From an uncultured Oscillospiraceae bacterium (GTDB lineage: Bacteria; Bacillota; Clostridia; Oscillospirales; Acutalibacteraceae), in assembly GCA_902478605.1 (NCBI GenBank), contig CABSLQ010000032.1:1-35291 (forward strand): 35,291 nt of DNA, read 5' to 3'. Positions 1-7,849 of the stretch are shown piece after piece (position 1 is the first letter of the stretch; each line of letters opens with the position of its first letter). Under the pieces are notes generated by a model that saw only the letters and a program-made list of their open reading frames with translations, was not told the DNA's origin and searched no databases. The position numbers and the translations under genes were made by a program.

Positions 1-78
1 GCTATGTCTTTCTTTTATGCGATTTTCAATTTGCGCAACTTATTGTACCTTATCCCTGCCCGCCCTGCATATAACCCC

Positions 79-118
79 ACGACTAAGGGGGCGGCCGATC
101 GGCCGCCCCCTTAGTCGT
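79..118. repeat. Perfect 40-bp palindrome, copy A
   Basis: Every base of the two 20-bp arms pairs; the centre is cgatcg at 96-101 and the arms are GC-rich. An identical copy lies at 390-429, and identity extends one base beyond the palindrome on each side (78-119 against 389-430). As RNA it would form a very stable hairpin, but no T-run follows this copy, so a plain intrinsic terminator is unlikely here. Its function is unknown. Confidence 0.9.
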
Positions 119-120
119 TC

Positions 121-389
121 AGCCTGTCGAAAAAGTCCATTCGCAAAAAATAATATACAAAAAGTTTTCGCCCGCCTTTTTCAAAAGGCGGTGGGGTCAA
201 GGGGCAAAGCCCCTGTCGTCCTCCGCAGAGGACGAAATTTTCCCCTTCAAAGAGCGCAGGAGGGGCGTAAAACGTCCCAGTGGGACGTTTTACGGCGGGG
301 AACCCTCGCCGGGGGTTCCCCGATGCGACGCATAAGAATTCTACGTTTGTGCATATTGCTATTCGCTAAAAAGTTTTTTGACACTCTGC
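121..389. repeat. Non-coding block of consecutive hairpins between the two palindromes
   Basis: Five inverted repeats follow one another: 173-190 (8-bp stem, 2-nt loop), 200-214 (6-bp stem), 217-234 (7-bp stem), 266-294 (13-bp stem, 3-nt loop) and 297-321 (9-bp stem). The layout resembles the composite intergenic repeats that are scattered through genomes of gut Clostridia; that comparison is from memory. The open frame covering this block (17-397) has low-complexity content and no ribosome site, so I do not call it a gene. I see no promoter or RNA family I can name. Confidence 0.6.
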
Positions 390-429
390 ACGACTAAGGG
401 GGCGGCCGATCGGCCGCCCCCTTAGTCGT
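390..429. repeat. Perfect 40-bp palindrome, copy B
   Basis: Identical to the palindrome at 79-118. It lies 52 bp beyond the stop codon of the minus-strand URO-D gene (482-1528), and four T's follow it on the plus strand (429-432). On the minus strand no T-run follows. It may block transcription from either side, but its identity with copy A points to a repeat family rather than a gene-specific terminator. Confidence 0.9.
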
Positions 430-481
430 TTTATATGGCCGGCGCACAGCCGTTGCCGGAAACACACGGCGCGCGGCCGCC

Positions 482-1528
482 TTAATCAAAATAGAACATA
501 TAGCGTTCCATCGCGTCCATGAGGGCACGGACGTTTTCCAGCGGCACCCCGGGATACAGCCCGTAAATCATGGTCAGGCCGCCCTGCGGGGTGGCCAGCG
601 CCTCCACCTCGCTGCGAATGAGGGCGTCGATCTGCTGAGGCGTTCCCTGCGCGGTGATGCGCTGCCGGTCGATGTCCAGATCCACGCACAGCTTGCCCTT
701 GAACCGTTCGGCGATCCAGTCCACGCCGTTGACCAGATCCTGCAGGTTGAGCACCTGCACCCCGCTGCCGATCAGATCGTCGCACAGCAGGCGGATGTCC
801 CCGTCCGAATGCATGTGGATCCCGATGCCGGCCTCCAGGGCAGGCTGCATCAGCCGCTTGTAGCTGGGCTGAATGTATTGGCGGAAGAGCGCAGGGGAGA
901 TCATGGGGCCGGTCTGGCAGCCGAGATCCTCCGGATAGGCCATCAGATCCACGCCCAGCCGGATATAGTGCCGGACGATGGCCAGGTTAAACTGCTCCAC
1001 GAGATCGATGAGCTCCCACAGCCGCGCTTCCTCGTCCGCCATGTCGAACAGCAGGTTTTCATACCCGCGGATATCGCACAGCTGCAAAAAGGTGTGCCCG
1101 TGGCGCAAAGAGGCCTGTGCAAAGCCCAGATGTTCCTTTTCGTACTGTATTCGGCGGGCTTCCGCCTCCCAGTCGATCGGGCCGATGCCCATACAGGTTT
1201 CCGGGTCAGGGGCGTGATAATCGCCGAAATTGTCCCAGTCGGCCAGCGGGTGCCCTACCACCGTGCCGGTAATGCCGTCCATGGTGGTTTGCCAGACGCA
1301 GCCGAAATCGTCGGTAAAGGGCGCGTCGGCCCGCGCCACCAGGGCGTAGTCGGGCTGATAGGGAAGGGCGGGCGGCACAAAATCCGGGAACAGGTGCGGA
1401 TGGCTTTGCATCAGCTCCACAAGCGCCTGCTGATCGTAGGTGCTCCAGCAGGCGGGGTTGATGGCAAAGGTCATTGGAATGTAATCCGGGCGCTCGAAGC
1501 GGATGGCCCGCAGCAGATTGGAATCCAT
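482..1528 (-). CDS. Uroporphyrinogen decarboxylase (URO-D) family protein
   Basis: A 348-aa protein of the URO-D/MtaA superfamily, a TIM-barrel group that includes haem-pathway decarboxylases and cobalamin methyltransferases. Relatives of this type, common in gut Clostridia, are usually not haem enzymes. The central motif reads HMHSDGD, where zinc-dependent methyltransferases of the superfamily have His-x-Cys, so a zinc-thiol site is not evident. The N-terminus (MDSNLLRAIRFERPDYIPM) is typical for the group. The start is supported by a gaggggga ribosome site 8-9 nt upstream. The gene diverges from an AraC-type regulator (1641), which probably controls it. No corrinoid protein gene lies nearby, so the substrate is unknown. 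A second family member lies at 7850-8869. Confidence 0.8.
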   Translation of the reverse strand: MDSNLLRAIRFERPDYIPMTFAINPACWSTYDQQALVELMQSHPHLFPDFVPPALPYQPDYALVARADAPFTDDFGCVWQTTMDGITGTVVGHPLADWDNFGDYHAPDPETCMGIGPIDWEAEARRIQYEKEHLGFAQASLRHGHTFLQLCDIRGYENLLFDMADEEARLWELIDLVEQFNLAIVRHYIRLGVDLMAYPEDLGCQTGPMISPALFRQYIQPSYKRLMQPALEAGIGIHMHSDGDIRLLCDDLIGSGVQVLNLQDLVNGVDWIAERFKGKLCVDLDIDRQRITAQGTPQQIDALIRSEVEALATPQGGLTMIYGLYPGVPLENVRALMDAMERYMFYFD

Positions 1529-1554
1529 AAAAATATCCCCCTCATGTGCTATTT

Positions 1555-1571
1555 GGTACTATTGTAGCACC
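1555..1571 (-). promoter_or_regulatory. Imperfect 17-bp palindrome over a -10-like box, candidate operator
   Basis: Read on the minus strand, arms ggtgcta and tagtacc flank a 3-nt centre with 6 of 7 pairs. The sequence contains tacaat (1561-1566), a good -10 box for the URO-D gene whose ATG is at 1528. I found no convincing -35 box at 17 bp, as expected for an activator-dependent promoter. Binding by the adjacent AraC-type regulator is an inference. Confidence 0.35.
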
Positions 1572-1583
1572 TTTTGGTTCCCC

Positions 1584-1612
1584 TTGCGTTCCCGATCATT
1601 TCATGCTACGAT
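1584..1612 (+). promoter_or_regulatory. Candidate sigma-70 promoter of the AraC regulator gene
   Basis: TTGCGT (1584-1589), 17-bp spacer, TACGAT (1607-1612). The start codon follows 28 bp later. Both boxes are imperfect, so this is a moderate call. Confidence 0.35.
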
Positions 1613-1640
1613 TAGATACAAAAGCGGGGGAGGTGAGCCG

Positions 1641-2501
1641 GTGAAGCGCTTGCGTTATTTTCCCGAGCAGCTGGGGGTTCCCGGCGTCCGGGAGCTGGTC
1701 GAGGTGTATTTTGACGCCGCGAGCGAGCCGCTGCCCGTCCATGTACACCCGGATGCCATGGAGCTCTGCTTCCTGGTTTCGGGGAGCCAGGCCTATACCG
1801 TGCAGGGAAAGGCGTATCCCATCCGGGGCGGCGAAATGTTCCTGACCTATCCCAATGAGGAGCATCAGGGCGCCACCCCTTTTCAGGAGCGGTGCCGGCT
1901 GTATTATATGATCGTGGATACGACACACAACCGTTCCGGCTTTCTTGGCTTTCCCGGCGGGGAATGCGCCGGGCTGGCCTGCGAGCTGGAGGGGATTGCC
2001 AGCCGGGTCTTTTTTGCCGGGGAGCGGGTGCAGTCGCTGTTCGAGGACTGCTTTGCCCATGCCGCGGCGCTGACGGCGGAGCCGGCCCATGCGCTGGAAC
2101 GGGCATCCCTGCGGGCCGGGCTGCTTTTTCTCCTGCAGGCCATCGTCCGGCAGAGCCGGAACGGCACGCCGGCGTATTCGCCGCCCATCGCCGGCGTTCT
2201 CGCCTACTTCGAGGAACACCTGGACGAACGCGTGCTGCTCCGCGATGCGGCACAGCATACCGGCATGAGCCTGGAGCAGCTCAAGCGCCGCTTTCGCCGG
2301 GAGGTGGGGATCCCGCCGGCGGATTATCTGCTGCGCCGGAAGGTGCAGGCGGCCTGCGCCATGCTTGAAGCGGGGGAGAGCGTCACCCAGACGGCGTTTC
2401 AGCTGGGCTTTTCTTCCAGCCAGCATTTCTCCAGGGTCTTTAAACAGTATCTGGGCTTCCCGCCCTCTCACTTTGCGGGCAAAGGGACGCGCCGAAAGTA
2501 A
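1641..2501 (+). CDS. AraC-family transcriptional regulator, cupin type
   Basis: A 286-aa regulator with an N-terminal cupin-like sensing domain (roughly residues 15-130, with PVHVHPDAMELCFLVSG-type strands) and a C-terminal AraC double helix-turn-helix (about 190-286, with typical FKQYLGFPPSHF ending). I chose the GTG at 1641 because gggggaggtga lies 5-6 nt upstream; the open frame continues upstream to an ATG at 1503, but those 46 residues would lie antisense over the divergent gene and look unlike protein. It is divergent from the URO-D gene 482-1528 and is likely its local regulator, responding to a small carbohydrate or aromatic ligand. The ligand is not predictable here. Confidence 0.85.
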   Translation: MKRLRYFPEQLGVPGVRELVEVYFDAASEPLPVHVHPDAMELCFLVSGSQAYTVQGKAYPIRGGEMFLTYPNEEHQGATPFQERCRLYYMIVDTTHNRSGFLGFPGGECAGLACELEGIASRVFFAGERVQSLFEDCFAHAAALTAEPAHALERASLRAGLLFLLQAIVRQSRNGTPAYSPPIAGVLAYFEEHLDERVLLRDAAQHTGMSLEQLKRRFRREVGIPPADYLLRRKVQAACAMLEAGESVTQTAFQLGFSSSQHFSRVFKQYLGFPPSHFAGKGTRRK

Positions 2502-2537
2502 AAAAACGGGTGCAGCAACCGCTGCACCCGTTTTTTT
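2501..2537. terminator. Bidirectional intrinsic terminator
   Basis: A perfect 10-bp GC-rich stem (2507-2516 with 2521-2530, loop aacc) is flanked by six A's and seven T's, so it works in both directions. It separates the AraC gene (stop at 2499-2501) from the convergent membrane-protein gene, whose stop codon lies in the T-run. Confidence 0.92.
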
Positions 2538-3651
2538 ACGTCGGAAGGGAAGCCGGCGCGTTGGCCTGCGCCTTATCCTGCACGATGAAAACCACGCCGC
2601 TCATGGGATAGATCCACTTTTCCTGCAGATAGATGTCGCAGCTGCCCGTGTTGCGCATGGCGTTCTGCACCAGGCATTCCGCCCCGTCGTTCAGGAAGGG
2701 GAACATGGTGACGTTCATGGTGCTTTCCGGATAGGACAGCTGGATCATGGGGGAATAGGTCGGCTCGCTGATGGACACCAGGAACTCGCTGTACCCTTTG
2801 AGCTGCGGCATATTGAACATCACTTCAATTTTGAGGTTCCTGTTGTCCTCATCGTGTGCGGACAGGAAGGAAACCACAATGCCGCTGTGGCTGATGGACA
2901 CCTGCTGGATGGCACATTTCACGTCGTCGATGAAGACGTTCAGGGACATCTGCTCCGCGGCGAAGCGGATTTGTTCCTCCGGGGAGAGAAGGGTCAGCGC
3001 CTCCAGTTCACTGGGGCGGATTTTCAGGTTTTCCCGGAACAGAAAGGTCTGCTCATGCAGTTCCTTATCCAGCTCCTCGTTATTGACAAAAAAGCCGATC
3101 TGAAAGGCGCGGGACAGGCCGTTATCCCCGATATAGTGCTTTTTATACGTCAGATCCTCATATACCCGCATATACAGTTCCGTCGGGAACAGGGGATCGC
3201 TGCTGTAATCGCGCAGTGTGATGTTGTAGCGGAAAAAACGGCGGATGTTGTACTGCATCTCCAAATACGGTTCCACCACGCCGTAGACCATGTCGCATTC
3301 CTCGTCGCCCACCAGCGTCTGAATGGTGGTGCGCACAAAGGATTTTTTGGGGTCCGCATCGAACAGATCGATGGTTTCGGGATTGCTCATGAGGGTCTGG
3401 GTGATCTGCTCGGTCATCTCATCCGCCACATGCTCCCGCGTCAGGTACTCATAGAGGAAATTGAACAGGATAATCGGCGGCAGGATCCCCAGGATATTCG
3501 CAATGATATCATCCAGCAGAGAAGAAAAATCTACACCGGAAATGATGTATTTGGCCAGCAGCAGGATCAGCCAGACCGCCGTGGTGATAATGGCCAGCAT
3601 GATGGTGATGGATTTGATGCCTTTGCGCTTTTTCTTTTTGGGCTGCTCCAT
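2536..3651 (-). CDS. Membrane protein of unknown function
   Basis: A 371-aa protein I cannot assign to a family. It starts with a Lys-rich segment (KKKKRKGIK), then a strong membrane helix at about residues 14-34 and a second hydrophobic stretch at about 48-68. The remaining roughly 300 residues are soluble in character and mix acidic helices with beta-rich segments near the C-terminus. The positive N-terminus predicts that the large domain is cytoplasmic if both helices cross the membrane. It sits 6 bp after the VanX-like gene on the same strand, so the two are probably co-transcribed, which suggests but does not show a link to cell-wall turnover or signalling. Confidence 0.75.
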   Translation of the reverse strand: MEQPKKKKRKGIKSITIMLAIITTAVWLILLLAKYIISGVDFSSLLDDIIANILGILPPIILFNFLYEYLTREHVADEMTEQITQTLMSNPETIDLFDADPKKSFVRTTIQTLVGDEECDMVYGVVEPYLEMQYNIRRFFRYNITLRDYSSDPLFPTELYMRVYEDLTYKKHYIGDNGLSRAFQIGFFVNNEELDKELHEQTFLFRENLKIRPSELEALTLLSPEEQIRFAAEQMSLNVFIDDVKCAIQQVSISHSGIVVSFLSAHDEDNRNLKIEVMFNMPQLKGYSEFLVSISEPTYSPMIQLSYPESTMNVTMFPFLNDGAECLVQNAMRNTGSCDIYLQEKWIYPMSGVVFIVQDKAQANAPASLPT

Positions 3652-3657
3652 ATGGTT

Positions 3658-4344
3658 TTACGCCTCCTGTAAGATCCCCGTGTAGATGGCCGGTTTTCCC
3701 GTATAGTAGCTCCAGAAGCCGGTCCCGTAATCATAGTGCCACCATTCGGACGGCAGGTTGGTAAAGCCCGCCCCCGTCATGCAGGCGTAAAGAAGCCGGC
3801 GGTTGTCGCGCACCTGCGTATCGGCGTGCGTTTCAAAATAGGCGGTGTGGGCCGCCTGGGTAAAGTCGTCAAAGGCGGTGCCCATCGGCAAGGGACAGCC
3901 GCTTTCGTCCAGGATGGTGAGATCCACGGCGCCGCCCGTGCTGTGTGCGGAGGGATGCAGGGGATCGTAGGAGGGCACCGAGACAAACTGGCGCACCCGT
4001 TCGATCACCTCTTCTTCGGACACGGCCTGTCCGGCCAGTTCTTCCCGGACCCGCCGGGCATACTGGTCGAACAGCGCCTGCTGCACCGCAATGGGCCGCC
4101 AGGCATCGAACACAAGAAAGCCGTAACCGGCCGGCAGCCGCTCGAGCGCCTGCAGCAGCCGCCGGGCGGCGGACCGGCGCAGCAGGCAGCGGGGGGTGGC
4201 GCCTGGCAGCCCCTGCCGGTAGTATTCCATGGCAAAGCGCAGCCGCGGTTCCCCCAAATGGCCCAGATCCACCAGCGGCTCCGCCGACGGCTGCAGGCCG
4301 GCGGGAGGACCGGGAAACGCCCGGCAGGGAATGGGTGTGTTCAT
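3658..4344 (-). CDS. D-Ala-D-Ala dipeptidase, VanX/DdpX type (peptidase M15D)
   Basis: A 228-aa zinc dipeptidase expected to hydrolyse D-Ala-D-Ala. The family signature is complete: SAHSTGGAVD holds zinc ligands His134 and Asp141; EWWHYDYG holds catalytic Glu200 and zinc ligand His203; DAWRP (Arg83) matches the arginine that helps stabilise the transition state. No signal peptide is evident, so it is likely cytosolic, as for VanX. No vanH, vanA, vanS or vanR gene is nearby, so a peptidoglycan-recycling or D-Ala-D-Ala scavenging role is more likely than glycopeptide resistance. A gaaaggat ribosome site precedes the ATG. The gene is followed 6 bp later by a membrane-protein gene. Confidence 0.88.
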   Translation of the reverse strand: MNTPIPCRAFPGPPAGLQPSAEPLVDLGHLGEPRLRFAMEYYRQGLPGATPRCLLRRSAARRLLQALERLPAGYGFLVFDAWRPIAVQQALFDQYARRVREELAGQAVSEEEVIERVRQFVSVPSYDPLHPSAHSTGGAVDLTILDESGCPLPMGTAFDDFTQAAHTAYFETHADTQVRDNRRLLYACMTGAGFTNLPSEWWHYDYGTGFWSYYTGKPAIYTGILQEA

Positions 4345-4401
4345 GATACGCGATCCTTTCCGACCCGATGGATTTGCGCAGCGCCGCTACGCTCTCCTCT
4401 T

Positions 4402-4431
4402 ACTATAGCACAGATTTCGACAAAAAATCAA
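4402..4431 (-). promoter_or_regulatory. Sigma-70 promoter for the VanX-like gene
   Basis: Read on the minus strand: TTGATT (4426-4431), 18-bp spacer, TATAGT (4402-4407). The start codon is 57 bp downstream at 4344. Confidence 0.6.
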
Positions 4432-4633
4432 TTGGAAACGGGGAAAAGACATGCCCCGCCGCAATCCCCGGTCTGGTTCTCCCTCCAGCGGGCAAAAGCG
4501 GCGCTGTGTTCTCCCCTGTCCATACACGGCCGCGCGGTTAAGCCGGGGGCTGCGTTTTTCCGTGGAACCGATGATTTGTACGCTTGATTTGTCGAAATTT
4601 TTATATAAAGATAGAATATATATCCAATTTAGC
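4432..4633. other. Intergenic region between divergent promoters, no gene seen
   Basis: The full gap between the VanX-like start and the lipoprotein start is 4345-4785. Apart from the two promoters listed, its left part is GC-rich and its right part (about 4580-4650) AT-rich. Short open frames here have no ribosome sites and no recognisable product. Confidence 0.5.
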
Positions 4634-4662
4634 TGGACGATATAGGCTTTTTATGCTATAAT
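4634..4662 (+). promoter_or_regulatory. Extended -10 promoter for the lipoprotein gene
   Basis: TGGACG (4634-4639), 17-bp spacer, TATAAT (4657-4662) preceded by TGC, giving an extended -10 element. This predicts a leader of about 115 nt before the ATG at 4786. Confidence 0.7.
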
Positions 4663-4785
4663 ACAGATCTTAAAATGCAAGAAGCCCGCGGCGGTATAGA
4701 CAAAGGCGATGGTAAAAACGGGGCGGACAAGTACGGGCTTCGAGCTTTCCCACAAAGGACGGGAAAATTTTTAGGAGGGAATTCC

Positions 4786-5448
4786 ATGAAAAAATGCGGC
4801 ATTATCCTGGCGACCTTGATCCTCAGTCTAACCTTGGCGGCATGCAGCGAGAAGGCTCCGATCCAGGGCGGAGACGCGTCTTCTCAGGCGGGCACCATCA
4901 CGACCGAGGAGGCTGCAACGACCGGCGCTTCGGATACGGCGGCCGCCTCGGATACCACGGCTGAGACTGCGGGGACCACGACCAGGGAGAAAACCACCAC
5001 GAAGGCCACCACGACCAAGGCCAAGACGACCACCACCAAAGCGCCCACCACGACCACAACAACCACGACAACCAAAGCGCCGACCACCACAACCACAACC
5101 ACAACAGCCGCCACCAGCACCGCTGGCTCACAAAAGATGAGTATGGAGGCGTATGTTGCCGCCGTACAGGATCAGATGGGATCGCTGACGGAAAGCATAA
5201 AAGAAGCCGGTATGGAATTCCAGCTGTTGGCGCGGGGAAATTCGATGGTATACAGCTATCGGTATACCACGGATCTGGGGGATACCTCCCAGCTTAAGGA
5301 GTATTTTGAGCAGATGATGGATTCCATGTCGTCGGTTTTCGAGATGGTGCTGCCCGAGCTGAAGGCGAATGTGGAGGGCGCGGAGTCGCTCATCGTCGAA
5401 TATCTCGATAAAGACGGCAATGTGATTTACTCCAAAGAGTACAAGTAA
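4786..5448 (+). CDS. Thr-rich lipoprotein with a DUF4854-like C-terminal domain
   Basis: A 220-aa secreted lipoprotein. Residues 1-20 form a signal peptide ending in the lipobox LAAC, so Cys20 is the predicted lipidation site. Residues 61-112 are a Thr-rich linker with KAP interruptions, probably extended and perhaps glycosylated. The C-terminal ~100 residues (from MSMEAYVAAVQDQM) resemble the small DUF4854-type domain found in Firmicutes lipoproteins; this match is from memory. The start was placed at ATG 4786 because of the aggagg site at 4773-4778; the open frame begins earlier at 4675. A promoter lies upstream and a terminator downstream, so it is monocistronic. It probably acts on the cell surface; its function is unknown. 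Confidence 0.85.
   Translation: MKKCGIILATLILSLTLAACSEKAPIQGGDASSQAGTITTEEAATTGASDTAAASDTTAETAGTTTREKTTTKATTTKAKTTTTKAPTTTTTTTTTKAPTTTTTTTTAATSTAGSQKMSMEAYVAAVQDQMGSLTESIKEAGMEFQLLARGNSMVYSYRYTTDLGDTSQLKEYFEQMMDSMSSVFEMVLPELKANVEGAESLIVEYLDKDGNVIYSKEYK
4966..5121 (+). repeat. Low-complexity Thr-codon tract
   Basis: Nearly uninterrupted acc/acg/aca codons encode residues 61-112 of the lipoprotein, with two KAP units 11 residues apart each followed by 8-9 threonines. Codon usage varies within the tract, so it is not a simple slippage-prone trinucleotide run, but recombination between its units could change linker length. Confidence 0.8.
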
Positions 5449-5494
5449 ACATGGGCTGTGATGCCCGCCTGTTATACAGTCCCGAAATGCAGGC

Positions 5495-5535
5495 AAAACG
5501 AGAGGGAACCGCCCGCCGGCGGTTCCCTCTCGTTT
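5495..5535. terminator. Bidirectional intrinsic terminator
   Basis: A perfect 15-bp stem (5499-5513 with 5518-5532, 4-nt loop) is flanked by four A's and three T's. It serves the lipoprotein gene on the plus strand and the GH3 gene on the minus strand. Confidence 0.85.
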
Positions 5536-5538
5536 GGA

Positions 5539-7770
5539 TTAGGTGCGATCTTCGGAAACAAAATGGGTTCTTTGAGGCAGAATGCGGGACGCGCCTTCTA
5601 TCGCCACGGGGGCGCTTAGATGGATATCGCGGGAAGAGGAACCCGCCTGCAGGGTGAAACGCTGCGGATCCAGATGCAGCGTGCCCTGCGCGTCGTACCG
5701 GGCCAGCGTATCCAGGAAAACCCGTACGGTGACCGTTTTGCCCTCGCCGGGCTCAAGCTCCACGCGGGAGAAGCCGAGCAGCTTGTGCGGGATATCCGCC
5801 GCTGTCATGTAAAACTGCACCACCTCCGCGCCGGCACGATCGCCCGTGTTGCGGATATCCACGCTGACGTCGAACCAGGCGTCCGCCGTGGACAGACACG
5901 GGACGGTGCGCAGATTGGCATAGGCAAAGGTGGTATAGCTCAGGCCGAAGCCGAAAGGATACTGGCACGCCTGCGCGCGTGCGCCCTGCTGATAGAAGAC
6001 GGGGACGTCCTCGCTGGCGTTGGGCAGGGAAACGGTCAGCTTGCCGCAGGGGTTGGCACGGCCCAGCAGGATATCGGCCGCCGCGTTGCCTCCCTCTTCG
6101 CCGGGATACCAGGCGTACAGCACGGCGGCACAGCGCGCGGCGATATCCGCGATGGCCATGGGCCGTCCGCCGAACACCACGAGAATGACCGGCTTGCCCG
6201 TATCGCACAGCTGGCGGACGAAGGCTTCCTGATCCCCGGGCAGCCGCACGTCGCTGCGGTCGCAGCCCTCGCCGCACAGGTAGCGGTTCTCGCCCATGGC
6301 GGCGATGACGATATCGCTTTCCCGCGCGAGCGTCATGGCCCTGTTCCAGTCGGTGGCCGGGATGTCCTCGAGGGGGGTATATTCGCTGTGCAGGCCCCGT
6401 TCATCGCCGATGGGCGTACCGGTCACCTGATCCGCGCTCGTCGTCCAGCCGCAGCCCCGTTCATACGCGATATGGAAATGCCCGCTCCGGTTGCGCAGCC
6501 CCTCCAGCAGCGTAACAAGATGGGGATTGTCCTTTGAACCCTTAAGGCGATGGAAGAATTCCGCAACGCCCATCCAGGTATAATCGCCCTGCACGGCGTA
6601 GTAGGAATCGGCGTTGGGGCCGACCACCGCCACACGGCAGGGCTTGTCGGCCAGGGGGAGAATGCCGTCGTTTTTCAGCAGAACCATCGCCTGCCGCGCG
6701 GACAGAAGGGCCTGCTCCCGGTTGGCGGGCGGGTCCAGGTCGATGGGCCCCGCCGCCGGCCCGGCGCCTTCGCCGCCGAGAATGCCGAGCGACTCCTTGA
6801 AGGCCAGCACGCGGCGCAGCGAACGGTCGATGCGCTCTTCCGGAATCTCCCCGCGGCGCACGGCGTCAACCAGCTGGGGGAAGGTTTCGCCGAAGGGAAG
6901 CTCCACATCGATGCCCGCCTGCAGGCTGACCGCACCGGCCTTCTCGGGCGTGGGGGCATAGCCGAACACCTTGTGCACGTTGATGACCGCCCCGTAATCC
7001 GAAACGACCATGCCGTCGAAGCCCCACTCCCTGCGCAGAATGTCGGTCAGCAGGAAGGAGGAGGCGCTGCACGGCACATCATGAAAGGCGTGATAGCCCG
7101 GCATCACGCCTTTGACCTTTCCCGCCTTCACCGCCGCCTCAAAGGGAACGAGCACCTCATTGCGGAAATAGGCCAAATCCTGATTCTCCATGCCGTAGCC
7201 GGCATAATGCTTGGCCGTGGCGGCCGTTCCCGACTCCTGCAGGCCGCGGATAAAGGCCAGCACAAAGGCAGCGATCAAATGGGGATCCTCGCCGTATCCC
7301 TCCTCGCCGCGGCCCCAGCGCGCGTCGTGGATCAGATCCATCATGGGGCTCAGCGCATAATAGCAGCCCAGCTTTTTCATATTTTCCGCCGTCATGCGGG
7401 CGTTTTCATATACCAGCTCCGGATTCCAGGAGCAGCTCATCCCGATCATCTGCGGCGTGATGGTGGCGCCCCTGGCCGCGACGCCTGTAATGACCTCTTC
7501 GTGAAGCGCAACGGGGATTTTGCTTTGGGTTTCGCTGCGCACATAGGCCTGCAGCTCGTCGACAAAGGCGAGAATCTCCGCGGTCGGCAGCGTGGTGCAG
7601 CTGGCAAACTGGCACAGATGCCCCACCCCGTGGGGAATGAGCTGCCGGCATTTTTCCAGCGACAGCCTGCCGTTTTCCTCCAGATCCTCAACCCGTATGC
7701 CGTACAGCTGCGCCACCTTTTCTTCGAGCGGCATGCGCGCGATAAGCGCGTCTATTGCATTGGTAGCCAT
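5539..7770 (-). CDS. Glycoside hydrolase family 3 beta-glycosidase, cytosolic
   Basis: A 743-aa GH3 enzyme of the beta-glucosidase/beta-xylosidase type. The N-terminal barrel includes RWGRGEEGYGED, KHYAGYG (Lys187-His188) and the nucleophile motif VVSDYGA (Asp258). The second domain includes GEGCDRSDVRLPGDQ, the region that usually supplies the acid/base Glu. A fibronectin-III-like domain follows at the C-terminus. I placed the start at ATG 7770, with aggggg 10 nt upstream, rather than at the further ATG 7833. No signal peptide is present, so the substrate must be imported. It lies 79 bp after a URO-D family gene on the same strand, suggesting one operon controlled by the PocR-type regulator. 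The exact glycoside is unknown. Confidence 0.9.
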   Translation of the reverse strand: MATNAIDALIARMPLEEKVAQLYGIRVEDLEENGRLSLEKCRQLIPHGVGHLCQFASCTTLPTAEILAFVDELQAYVRSETQSKIPVALHEEVITGVAARGATITPQMIGMSCSWNPELVYENARMTAENMKKLGCYYALSPMMDLIHDARWGRGEEGYGEDPHLIAAFVLAFIRGLQESGTAATAKHYAGYGMENQDLAYFRNEVLVPFEAAVKAGKVKGVMPGYHAFHDVPCSASSFLLTDILRREWGFDGMVVSDYGAVINVHKVFGYAPTPEKAGAVSLQAGIDVELPFGETFPQLVDAVRRGEIPEERIDRSLRRVLAFKESLGILGGEGAGPAAGPIDLDPPANREQALLSARQAMVLLKNDGILPLADKPCRVAVVGPNADSYYAVQGDYTWMGVAEFFHRLKGSKDNPHLVTLLEGLRNRSGHFHIAYERGCGWTTSADQVTGTPIGDERGLHSEYTPLEDIPATDWNRAMTLARESDIVIAAMGENRYLCGEGCDRSDVRLPGDQEAFVRQLCDTGKPVILVVFGGRPMAIADIAARCAAVLYAWYPGEEGGNAAADILLGRANPCGKLTVSLPNASEDVPVFYQQGARAQACQYPFGFGLSYTTFAYANLRTVPCLSTADAWFDVSVDIRNTGDRAGAEVVQFYMTAADIPHKLLGFSRVELEPGEGKTVTVRVFLDTLARYDAQGTLHLDPQRFTLQAGSSSRDIHLSAPVAIEGASRILPQRTHFVSEDRT

Positions 7771-7849
7771 GGATCGATCGCCCCCTGTTCCAATATTCAG
7801 AACAGTATACCACGGGGCGAAGGCGCTTGGCAATCACTTCCGGCGCATC

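Noticed and set aside
17..397. 126-codon open frame over the hairpin block
   Set aside because: It runs through perfect palindromes and stem-loops, has no ribosome site and encodes low-complexity Arg/Pro-rich sequence.
2365..3672. 435-codon plus-strand open frame over the membrane-protein gene
   Set aside because: It crosses a strong terminator at 2507-2530 and mirrors the codon pattern of the real minus-strand gene.
3658..4344. VanX homologue as evidence of vancomycin resistance
   Set aside because: No vanH, ligase or vanRS genes are present, and stand-alone VanX/DdpX proteins are common in sensitive bacteria.
4966..5121. CRISPR-like or minisatellite array
   Set aside because: The repetition is coding Thr codons with irregular units, without spacers or uniform repeats.
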